Assembly: GCA_964036045.1 (NCBI GenBank)
Contig: OZ038382.1
Location: forward strand, 9,000,853 to 9,064,852
Direction: 5' to 3'
Source: Eutreptiella sp. 'Long Island Sound 2002'
Lineage: Eukaryota; Euglenozoa; Euglenophyceae; Eutreptiales; Eutreptiaceae
Length of the DNA stretch: 64,000 nt
Part shown: piece by piece, positions 41,653 through 51,945 of the stretch
Position numbering within the stretch: position 1 is the first letter of the stretch
Layout: each line of letters begins with the position of its first letter
The notes under the pieces: generated by a model
Seen by the model: the letters and a program-made list of their open reading frames with translations, nothing else
What the model was told of the DNA's origin: nothing
Databases searched by the model: none
Made by a program: the position numbers and the translations under genes

Positions 41653-44600
41653 ATGGCGGAACCCGCGGCACCACGCAAGACACGCCCCGGATCTCCAACG
41701 CTGGACGAAGCACACGAGGTCATCAGGGCGCTGGGACTCAGAGACGGCGAAGGAGACCCCCCACAAGGGGACGCGGGCACGGACTCCGACCTGGAGGCAG
41801 TACCGGAGCCCCCCGCGGGAGGCGCGCCCGCGGAACCTGCGCCGCCGGCGGGCAGCGTACCCGCGATCTGCCCCGCGTGGAAACGGGGCCACTGCACCGG
41901 CGAAGGCTGGTGCCCCAAAAAGCACCCCCAGCCCGGCCCCGATGACGGAGCGCTGCCCGAGGTGAAACCCGCGGCCGCACGCGCCGCCCTACGCTACGGG
42001 TGGCGCAGGGCTGGATCCTGGATGAGACCGCGCGCGGCAGCGTGAACATCCAGGAGGCCGTCGACCGAGTCACCCACGCGGGACAGGCGGCAGTGGCCTT
42101 GCACACCCGGGGCCGCCACGGCAAACCCGCAGAGGGGATCATTGTGGAACCCTCGGGAATGGTGCTGGTCCTGGCGGCGGACATGGTCCGAGCGGTGCTC
42201 CACGCGTCCCGCGTGCGGCGGGCGTGCCCACAGTGGACCATCCAGGTGTACAGCCCCCCGCGGGCGTGGCCCTTTTCCACGTGGGCGGTGCTCGCCGTCA
42301 TGTGGCACCTGGCACCAGAGGACGCCCCCACAGGGACCGCGGAGGACATCGCCCGGGACCTCCACACCTGGCCGGCCGACCAGGATTACCCCTGGCGCAG
42401 GCCCCGGGGCGGCCTCCCGGTGGCACCAGCGGCAGAGGGGCTCAGCCTCGCGGCAACCCTCCAACGGCACCCCGACAAGCAGGCACGCCACTTCCTGCAG
42501 ACGGGCACGGTCCCGGCTACCCCGCCACACTCCGAGTGGCGATGGGACGCAGGGGTGGCGCAACCGCTGCCGGGCCCCTGGACCCTCCCGTTGTGGTACT
42601 TGCCCATGGGCACCTTGGCCCACGCCACCCAGGCCGTCAAGGGGGCTTTCCCGCAGCCGCTCCTCCCCGGCGTGGCCCTGCTCCGCAGCCTGCAGGCGGG
42701 GGCCGCCTGGGTACGGTGGAAGGAAGGAAAGGGGCGCTCGAGCCCCTATTTCCCCATGGTCCAGGGCCAGGCGCTGATCCACGCCGAGGGCATGGGGACC
42801 GTGGAATGGGGGGCGATCGTACCCGGCACGGCGTGCAGGTGGATCACGGCGGCCGCCCCACAGCCCATGCGATCGCCGCCGGCGTGCCACCGCCTCCTAC
42901 GGATGGTCCCCTCTTTGGCCCCCCAGCACACCTTTACAAGGGACGTGTGGAAGGCCGTACTGAGCCACACCAGGGAGTGGCTAACGAACCCGGGTGCGCG
43001 GTACCCGCCGGGACCGGTGCTCGAACAGCTCACGGCCCCCACAGCCGGGGTCCTCCACGCCCTACACAGGGCGTCGGCTCTCACGAGGCAGCTCAACGAC
43101 AAAGTGCTGGAGCTGGCGCTGGAGCCGCTGCGGGTGCTCTACCCGCAAGCCCACATCCCACCCGCGGGCACGTCCAACCGCCTAGGCCGCCTGGGGTTGC
43201 AGCGCCGCGTCGAGGCCGCGCACCCAGGAGGCGTGGTGGAACAGTGGCTAACGCTCCGCAACCCGTCCACCGCGGAGGGCCACTGGTACCTGCACCAACT
43301 CCTCTTCCAACCACGGGCAGCCCCGGAACACCGCCGGCAAAACCCGTACCACACGCACCCGGAGCGCCGCGGCGCGCAAAACTACCCGCAGCCAGTCCCG
43401 CCCGCCCTCCCGCCGGGGCAGGACCCGGAGGCGCTACAGCGGGGCCCCCCGCTCGACACCGCCACCACGGTACGGCAAAGGGGAAGCCACGGCGCGGGTG
43501 GTGCCGAACCAGACTGCACAAACTGCGGAGCGGTGGCCTGGATGGCAGCCTGCGGGCACCTCGCCCGAGATACCACGGGGCTCCGGCAGTACAGACCCAC
43601 GGACCGCACGGCGCTGGCGTCCGCGGTCGCGGCCGTCACCGTGGGTCCCGTGGCGGCGTGGCCGGCGCAACTGCTGCCCCACGTCCCCTGCCGCGACACG
43701 CGGCCCCGTCGGCCGGCCGCGACGCACGCGCCGACGGCACCCCTCACGGCGGAGCAACTATACGTCGTCGCGGCGGCGTTGCTAGCAGACGGCGGGGAGA
43801 GCTTCGTCCACCACCACGGCCCGGCGCAGATTGCGGGATGCATACAAGGGCCTCAGCGCGATGCACCAGACCCGTGGCATGCCACACTCCGCGGGCGCAC
43901 CCGCGTCTGGGGTGCGGGCGATGGCACACCCCCGCCCGGGCCTAAGCAGGGGGGGCACTGGTACTGCAGACGGCAGGCTACCAGGCCATCATACACGGCC
44001 ACGCCGGAGGGTACCGGTCGCACGTCCTGGCCGGAGGCCGATGGACGGTCTGGCACAGCACCGCCAGGCAAGGGGCTTTCCCGCCCCTGCCCCACATCGA
44101 CTGGCGACAGGGGCCCACCCAGGCCTACTATATGTCGGCGGACCCCTGGCCGCTGGCGGTCCTGCTACACACTGTCAGCGCCCCCAACAAGAGGCAGGAA
44201 CCGGGGTGGGTCAACCCCCCCACACTGGTGTGAAGCCCCGACCAGGGGGAGCATCTACGGGCCGCGTGGCAGGGAGACGCCATCAGGGCCACGGACGTCC
44301 CGGACCTCCACGCGGGGCCAATCACGCACGCCCGCCCAGCGGCTACCCTGGCGGTGGCCCAACGGAGACAGCAGAACCCGCAGTGGGTGGTCTGCATGTT
44401 CAGCCCGGCGGACGCACACATCGTCGTCTGCGACCCCGAACGCCTGCCGGGGCCCGAAGCCGTGATCCGCGTGGCAGACTGCACCCGCATGATCATCAAG
44501 GCGCTGCGGGAGGGCGAACAGCACGCCCTCCTGCTCCAGGTCAGGCTGAAGGACAACGCCCGGGCGGCGAGGACGGGAGTGTGGCCGGCAGCGGCGCATC

Positions 44601-45346
44601 CCGCCGACCTGCAGCTCCAGCTGGCGGTCCCGACCGCGGTGTACCACTGGCTACAGGCCTTCCACGACCTGCGATGGAGGGGCAAGCCCGACCGCCAAAT
44701 CGGCTCCACGCACTGGCAAACGTGGCTGCAAGCAGACGCGCAGCGCGATGCCATCCGAGGTCTCGGGCCCGCGCCCGCGACGCGAGCCCTCGATGCGGCG
44801 GCCGCGGGCCGCACACTGGCACCACACACGGTGCCGCTGGCCAACCTGCCCTTCGAACCAGCGGCGGAGGGCGCCATTCGGAAGTCGGTGCCGCTCCCCC
44901 CGGCGCGAGGGGCCACGGAGCCGACGAAATGCCCCCTGTGTGCGGACAAGTACTACACCAGCGGGGCAATGCTGGAACACCTGGCGTGGCACGCGGTGCA
45001 CGCTGCGGCCCCGGCGGACGACAAGGAGGCGGCCACCAACATCCTGCAGGGGAGAGCACGGAGGTCCCCATGGCACACGCCGTACACCCGGCGCCCCCCG
45101 CCCCAGGCAGCCGACCACGCAGAAGGAGATGAGGAGGCACCCGGAGCGGCCCCGGGGGCCGGCGGTGCGGCCCCACCAGGGTCCATGTCCATCCCCGCGG
45201 GGCTGGCCCCCCTGGCCCCCCTGGCTCCCCCGGTCCCCCGGGCCCCCCTGTGGGCCCCGCTGGGAACGGGCTCAGCGGATGCGGCGCACCCAGATGCCCT
45301 GGCTGCGCGGGCGAACCCAGTGGCGATGCCGATGCGGGATAGCTGA
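41653..45346 (+). pseudogene. LINE-A copy 2 ORF1 (broken)
   Basis: Start ATG 41653 (MAEPAAPRKT). CCCH finger (CX7CX5CX3H) near 41,870-41,930 and C2H2 finger (CPLCADKYYTSG...HLAWH) at 44,930-45,000, as in copy 1. Breaks: 1-nt deletion near 42,000 (copy 1 has one more G), loss of one base in a G-run near 43,950, and TGA at 44,231-44,233 (TGG in copy 1). The long internal frame 42,000-43,950 is intact here where copy 1 has stops, so together the two copies define the ORF. It ends MPMRDS-TGA, 12 nt before ORF2 and in the same frame. Confidence 0.78.
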
Positions 45347-45358
45347 CTCCAGGAGGAC

Positions 45359-47594
45359 ATGACGGGCGACGCCCTGTGGCTCCTCTCGTGGAACCTGCGC
45401 AACGGCCTCGTGCCGCCAGACCGGTCCCTCCGGGACACACTCCGGCGGCCCCAGGGGCCGGCGGCCTGCACCGACAAGGAGCACCTCATCACCGGCATGC
45501 TGCCCCAGGAGGGGGGCTTTGCCATCATGCTCCAGGAAACGGGGATCGCCACCAGGGCGCAGGAGATGCACGTGGCCGCGGCGCTCCGGGACAAGGGGTA
45601 CACCGCCTTCTTTAGCAGCCGGCTGGCGGAGACGGGAGCCACCTCCACCTCGAGAGGGGGGGGCCTCCTCACCGCGGTCAGCAGCAAGTACGTGGCAGAG
45701 CGCGAGGTGCTCAGCATCACGGAAATTGTCCCCGGGAAGGCCGCGGCCCTGGAGATCCGCACGGATGGGGGAGGCCTCACCCTCATCAACGTCCACGGGC
45801 CGCAAGCAGGCTGCTCCCCGTGGGCGGGACGGGCGGCGTTCTGGGCCGACATACAAATGTATGCCACGGCACGCAGCCTCGGCGGGAGGCACCCGGTGGT
45901 CATCGCCGGCGACACCAACATCTACATGGATGTCCCCGCCAACCCGGCCACGGAGCATTTCTGAGCGGGCTGGGAGGCCTGCGGTTTCCGAAGGGCCGCG
46001 GCAGGCGGCGAGGAGGACATGACCCCCACGCTCCACCCGTCCCGGCACAGGGTGGACACCTTCCTGGTCAACGAGCCCCTCCTGCCGTGGTCCCTGCGGG
46101 AAAGCGTCTGGGCTCGCGGCATGGCACAGCCCCAGGTGGTCGGCTCGGACCACCTCCCGGTCCGCCTGGCCCTGCCGGGTCTCCTCAGCGCAGCGGGGCG
46201 CGCGGCGATGCCCACCCCTACAGCCACACGGAGGGCAGCCTCCTCCCGTACGACGCCGAGGCCGCGCCCGTCCAACACTGCCTGTGGGCGGCGTTCACCG
46301 CCGCGCAGGATGAACCCTCCCTGGCGCCCTGGCTGGGTCCCGCAGAGCAGCACGACTACGGGTCCATGCCCGCGGCCGCGGTGGACAAGGTGTTCGAACA
46401 CCTCCACGCGACGCATGACGCCCTGGCGCGCGTGGTGAGACGCCGGCAGCCGTCTCCGGCGGGGACGGACCCGGCGGAGGGGGACCTCCCGGAGAACGGA
46501 AAGCAGCTCCAGGCAGCGGTCCTCCGCTATGACACCCTGGCAGCGCGCGCGCCGGCAGCGTACCAGGCGGACGCGGCCAGGCATGGCATCCGGTCCGAGG
46601 CGGCGCTCCGGCTCACGGAGGAGCTGCAGGGTGTGTCGCCCGGGTTCCGCCGGACCACGCAGGGCCAGCTACAGGAGGAGCTGGAGAGGCAAGCAGCCGC
46701 CCTCGAGGAGGAGATTCGCCAGCTCCGCGCCCTCCTGGCGGCAGACCGCAAGCGCGCCATCAAGGACTTCTGGCGCCGCCACGCCCCCGACATTGCCCAG
46801 CGATGGAAAGCCGTGCGGGGAGCCATAGAGGTAGAGGCCCCAGGCCCGTCAGGCCTCTGGAACGTGCGGGTTCCCAACACCCAAACGCTCCTCACAGAGG
46901 CCCACGACGTGATGTTCGCAGTTCGCGCCTTCTGGCGAGAACTGTATGACAAACGCCCGGTGGACCTCCCGGGCTTCCAGGCAGGCCTCGGCCGCCACGT
47001 CCCCCGGGTCCCTGAGGGGGCCTGGACACAGGTCCAGCAGTACTCCATGCAGGACCTGAAGTCCGCCCTGGACAAGGCCGATGGCAAGGCCCCAGGTCCT
47101 AACCACGTGGAGGCCCGTTTCATCAAGGCCCTCCCCGCACCCGTACAGTGGCTCCTGGTCCATTCCTACCAGGCCATCCTCCGCGGCGCCCCGCCGCCGA
47201 TGCACTGGAGGGACGCGCACATCTGGCTCAGCCCCAAGGTACCGGGTTCTGCCAGACTGGACGACTACAGGCCCATAGCCCTGGGCCAGCTGGACATGAA
47301 GCTGCTCACGGGCCCCCTCACCCAGCGCATCACGGAAGTGCTCACACGGCACGGAGTGGTCAGCGACTGGCAGCAGGGGGCCCTCCCTGGCTCGAAAACA
47401 GGCCCCCCGCTGTTCATGGCGCAGCGGCAGCTCCAGCGGGGAAGGCCCAACTACGTCTCCTCCTTTGACGCCCGCAAGGCCTTCGACACCGCCCCACACG
47501 GCGCCCTCCACCTCATCCTGCGCCACCTCTCCGTGCCGCCGGACGTCATCGCCTCCTGCTCTTCCTCCACACGTGCGCCAGGCTGCGCATCGTC
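45359..47594 (+). pseudogene. LINE-A copy 2 ORF2: endonuclease and RT fingers/palm start (broken, truncated)
   Basis: APE-type endonuclease (45,359-46,200) with SWNLRNG, LQETGI, IAGDTNIYMD and GSDHLPV. A TGA at 45,962-45,964 replaces the CGA of copy 1. One C is missing near 46,212, shifting the frame to the RT part. RT then runs to ~47,590: KADGKAPGPNHVEARF, RLDDYRPIALG, ALPGSKTGPPLF and the motif-A palm SSFDARKAFDTAPHG. The catalytic DD box is absent because Gypsy-2 cuts the gene. Leu/Glu-rich heptads at ~46,670-46,760 suggest a coiled coil. Confidence 0.85.
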
Positions 47595-50352
47595 TAAAGA
47601 AGGTCCCTACCAGGACCGGCCCCCGCTGTGCCCCTTCCGCCTGTTACCCCTGCTGATTCACTCCGGATCAACGATTGCATTTCTCAAAATCCTCAAGGTC
47701 CAAGGTCCGAAATCCAAAAATATAGAAAATGTAATCCTCCTTCAACCCTGAACAGCAACCAGATCCCACAAATACAGCAATAGCCCAATTCACAATCCAA
47801 ATCAGGCTGCGGGCTTCCGTTCAGCACACCGGTCGTCTCACGGTGGCGGGCATGTACAAGAATTGCACCAAAGAAGAAAGCCCTGAAATTAGCATATGAA
47901 CACAATTAAAGCAAAGTTGGGGAAAGAGGTAAACATACACATTCACAGCCATAAACCCCTCATTCCCTGGACTCAAGACCTTCCCCTGACTCACCAACAT
48001 ATTACCCTGAACCAGGTCAAATGAGATGGCTAAATGCCATGTGTCAAAAGTCACTACACAAACCCCAAAAATGTGTTCACTCCCAAGTCTGTAAATCCTA
48101 GCCCAATAGGGGAGGTGGCGCGTCATGGCCTAGAGTGGCACTCAGGACCCTGCCCTACCCTGACATAACCTTGGTTGGACTTGGGGTCGAATGTACTTGG
48201 AGATATGCCCCATGAGTTTGAACTCATAACATGCCAAAAAACTGCCAATTCACACCATATTGGCCATATATGAAATATATGCTCAAAATTGAGGTTACCA
48301 TTTATCCGAAGGCTCAAAGCATGCATGGAATCGAAGTCTAGTATTCATGGAGGATAGAGACCAAAGGCCAATGCCCATGTACATCCCCATTATACCCTCG
48401 AAACCCCTTCGGATATGGGCGCCACGCACTGCCCAAGTCAGCCCATGATCTTGAGACCAATTCTTGTGATCCTTTGTGCGCCAAGCCAAATGAAGTACGC
48501 GATCCGGCATATGGTGGTGTTCAACTCCAAGGCATATGCCAACATATGAACAACATACTATGGTTCGACTCTCCATAGGCTTCTTGCTGTTTGCCGACCA
48601 GGTAAGTACACAAAACGCAAAAATGAGCAAAAATTGAGGTCAAAAACATGAAAATATGACCATATACAAAGTTGTCATGATAATGTATCTCTATGCTCAC
48701 CCATGATATCCGCTCATGGTTCAATACACAAATGATTGGAACCATTTGCGAGCAATTCCCCCACTTGGATCCCCAATCGGGTGCATGGAGATACCTTCGC
48801 CACCCGTATCTACATGCCCCATGAAAATGGGAGTGCACTCATGGATCTCTTTGCCAAACATACCATGAGCAATACATACGCGGTAGACTTAGTCTAGCGC
48901 TTTGAATTCCACAATTGGGACATGGGCAAAACCCTTGTCACGTATGGCTCCCCATCTCTTCGGCCACACGAAGATATATAACATGGGTGTGAGCATATCA
49001 AGACATATACCATGCATGTAAAACATACCCTCAAAAGTGGCTCCCACCATGATATGCCATGTCCCTCCATGGACATAACTTCACGTTAAAAATGCGTAGG
49101 AACCCAAGGAAAGTATCTATGCGACCCCAACACTCATGCGGTACACTCGAAAGTCGCAATAAAATATTCGGTTGCACGGTCCAAGAGTTATATATCACTT
49201 TATACCCACTTGACCCTTATCCCTTACTACACCGGACATGTGTACACACCAAAGGCGTTTGATGCTTTCTAAATTAACTTGAGACCAATGCGCTTGCAAC
49301 GCAACTTTCCTTATTCTCTTTCCTCACAATCGCGCGTAGATATGGCCCTTCAAAGTGGTCCCACGATTCACTTTTGTTTCCCTAATATCTCCAGGTCAAA
49401 TGGGTGGCAAGTATAAGGGAAACCTGATTCCGGCATAGGGAAAAGAATATGACCACTCGAAGAAATCCAAATCAAGTGCGGCGATGTCGAAGTCCAAAAT
49501 CCGATTTCCACATCGCGAAAAATTCAGATTAAAATTTCGAGTGCTTATTTAGAAAATTGCGGAAGCAACGAACCCTTTGCTGATGAAATCTGACCCTTCA
49601 AGTAAATATCCGCCAAAATATCTGGAAATAACAGTTAACCAATCGGTGAACGCAAAATCGCGAGCCAACTGACGGTCGCCGATACATTGACCATCAGAAC
49701 GAAAGGCTGAAAAATTACGGAAACATCATGATAATAAAACCCTGTTGATTCCTGATATTCTGATATATAAATCTCAGCTGGCGGCGCCTCGGTACTGAAT
49801 ATGGCCGCTCGTAGCCGGAATGGCCAAACCTATCACACTATCACATCGGGTTAGTTCAGGTGGATGGGAGAGTATGATATCAGCCAATGGCGGCTTGCCG
49901 GCACATAGATACACACCCCAAGTGACCCAAAGATGGCCACGGGGGTCCGAACCGGCTTCACCCCCCTTCTCAGAGCGTTGTTACCGCTCGGAAGTCATTG
50001 AAGAGAGGACGGGAGGACCCCAATGGGCTCCAACCCCCCCCCCATGTCCCAAGGACACATGGAGGCCCCACACACGTCGTAGGCGTCCCCCATGCCCCAA
50101 GGGAGGGGTGAGGACACTGATAATCGGTGCCCTACGCCATATCCGGTCTCCTCTTGATCTACAACATGGACCAAGGGGATCAAAGATAGAAAAACGTCGT
50201 CAATCGATCTAAATACGTATACCACGATGAAATATATCCGTGGAGATCGAGTGAAGGGGGTATATGGCCAATCAAGGCCGAAAAATCCCCGGATGAACGC
50301 CCTCACCCGTCTCCTCAATCACAGAAACAAACAAAATGCCAAGGGGGATCCA
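47595..50352 (-). repeat. Gypsy-2 3' LTR (47,595 edge exact; upper edge uncertain) plus 3' untranslated region
   Basis: 47,595-48,742 is near-identical to 62,853-64,000. The LTR must extend further, because its partner is cut by the window end. The upper limit is the integrase stop at 50,353. No clear polypurine tract can be fixed; candidates are complements of pyrimidine runs near 49,957, 50,030 and 50,300. A TATA-like TTTATATAT (minus strand) lies near 49,765. On the plus strand the LTR edge reads TAAAGAAGG, not TG. No gene seen inside. Confidence 0.75.
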
Positions 50353-51945
50353 TTACGGTGCTACAGCAGCAACCAAATGGACCAACACGTCCTTGACATC
50401 CAAAGAAATATTCTTTTTCTTTAGGTAGTCCATCCAGACCGTGGTGTACCTCGGCACAAAACTGCTCGGAGGCTCCCACGAATACCTGGATGCGGCGAAT
50501 CCCTTCCAACGGACTTTATAAAGCCTACCCCCAGGCGTCCCCGGGTCCGGCTTGTCCGCCAGGATCTTCTCAGCGGTGAAGTCGTCGTCCTCACCCTCGT
50601 CGTCTGAGTCCACATCGCCGGCCATGAACTGGAAGGTGACGGGACGTCCGCTGGGGTCGGGTGCTCGGGGACGAAGCTGGGTATGGTCGCGGTCCAGGAT
50701 CTTGTTATCCCCCACACGAACCGCATACACATCCTGCCCGACCTTCCGAACGATTACCCCCGGCACATACCAAGATGCCTGCCGATGCCTGGACAGGACA
50801 TCCTTGTGGTGCCGCTCCACCCACACGGTGTCTTGGAGAGCATACTTCTGGACCTTCCCTTGCTTGAAGTACTTGGCCCTCTTGTCATGCTCGTCCTGAA
50901 GTGCCTTACACACCTTGGCCGCCGTGTCGTCCGCCTCAGCCATCATGGCATTCGCATCCCGGGCCACTTTGCCATGGTTCATCCACGGGAGAGTGCGTGA
51001 CACTCGATCCCGTAGGAACAGGATGCGATGGGGCGACAGTCCAGTGGGCCCCGGAAGGTCGTGATACGCTTGGAGTACCCTCCACAGCGAATTGTACCAA
51101 TTCCGGCCTGGTTCGTCGATGTGCAGCTGGCGGAATTTCTCGAACATCTGCCGCCCGGCCACCTCAGCCCGGCCATTCGACCGGCTGTGGTATGCCACGG
51201 TCTTGGCGTGCCGAATCCCCATGTGCTTGCACATCGTCTTGAACCACGTCCCCACGAATTGACTGCCCCGATCGCTGCAGATGACAGCTGGGACATCGAA
51301 AATTGTCAGCCAATGCCTGATCATGGCATTAGCGACGGTCTTGGCCTGCAGCCCCACTCCATGCTTGTCCTTCTTGTCCTTCTTCTTGGACTTCTTGCCC
51401 GGGACTGCCACGATATACCCGCTGTGCCTGTCCACCGCCAGGATGACACAGTCGTAGGTCTCTCCGTCCACGGTGACTTCAGGCATGGCGAACACATCCA
51501 TGGCCACGGACCGCATAGGGGCCTCCGGTATAGCCGTATACACCGGGTTACCTGCTGTGGAGTGGTTGGGGCTCTTCGTGGCCAGACACACGGCACAGTC
51601 GCTGCAGTACCTATCCAGGATGGCGTAGTACCCCGTTGGGAACTTGAAGCGCCACTCCAGGTCCTGCTGCATCTTGTCTCGGCCAGGGTGCATGAGCTGG
51701 GCGTTGTGCCAATGGTCAATGAGCTCCTCCACTCGGTTCTCGGGCACCAGCAGCTTGTCCTTGAGGAACAACTTGTCCCCATCCTCGGTCAAGCCCTCGG
51801 GCCACTCGTTGTCCGACGGGGCGCTCACGGCATTCCAGTACTTGCTCCAGTGCTCCGATGCCGCATAGTCATCCGACCAGTCCTCTGTGAGCACCGACCT
51901 GACTAGCTCTACAGGGGCCACCATCCATTGCTCGAGGGTTTCCTC
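50353..51945 (-). CDS. Gypsy-2 integrase with chromodomain
   Basis: 523 codons from Met 51,924, but the frame is continuous with RT-RNase H apart from one TGA. HHCC zinc domain: HWHNAQLMH (71-79) and CSDCAVC (107-113). Catalytic core: Asp143 (AMDVFAMPE), Asp218 (CSDRGSQFVG) and Glu254 (NGRAEVAG), with exactly 35 residues between the last two, the classic D,D35E spacing. The C terminus has an SH3-like region (DTVWVERHH) and a chromodomain at about 445-505 (LYKVRWKGF, YSWEPPSSF), which in chromoviruses steers insertion to marked chromatin. Ends TAA. Confidence 0.9.
   Translation of the reverse strand, partial: EETLEQWMVAPVELVRSVLTEDWSDDYAASEHWSKYWNAVSAPSDNEWPEGLTEDGDKLFLKDKLLVPENRVEELIDHWHNAQLMHPGRDKMQQDLEWRFKFPTGYYAILDRYCSDCAVCLATKSPNHSTAGNPVYTAIPEAPMRSVAMDVFAMPEVTVDGETYDCVILAVDRHSGYIVAVPGKKSKKKDKKDKHGVGLQAKTVANAMIRHWLTIFDVPAVICSDRGSQFVGTWFKTMCKHMGIRHAKTVAYHSRSNGRAEVAGRQMFEKFRQLHIDEPGRNWYNSLWRVLQAYHDLPGPTGLSPHRILFLRDRVSRTLPWMNHGKVARDANAMMAEADDTAAKVCKALQDEHDKRAKYFKQGKVQKYALQDTVWVERHHKDVLSRHRQASWYVPGVIVRKVGQDVYAVRVGDNKILDRDHTQLRPRAPDPSGRPVTFQFMAGDVDSDDEGEDDDFTAEKILADKPDPGTPGGRLYKVRWKGFAASRYSWEPPSSFVPRYTTVWMDYLKKKNISLDVKDVLVHLVAAVAP

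Larger units (their letters stand above)
41454..47594 (+). mobile_element. LINE family A, copy 2 (5'-truncated, cut in RT by Gypsy-2)
   Basis: Starts within a monomer (CCTGGCTGCCCGCTCC), so its 5' end is truncated to 127 bp of monomer before the ORF1 leader. It runs through ORF1 and ORF2 to the RT palm, where a Gypsy-2 LTR interrupts at 47,595. The remaining RT should lie beyond the window, on the far side of Gypsy-2. It is antisense to the gene at 38,575-41,453 and apparently inserted into it. Confidence 0.88.

Noticed and set aside
45820-46210. N-terminal part of the long plus frame preceding RT in LINE-A copy 2
   Set aside because: It is an out-of-frame reading of the endonuclease. The true frame joins only after the 1-nt deletion near 46,212.
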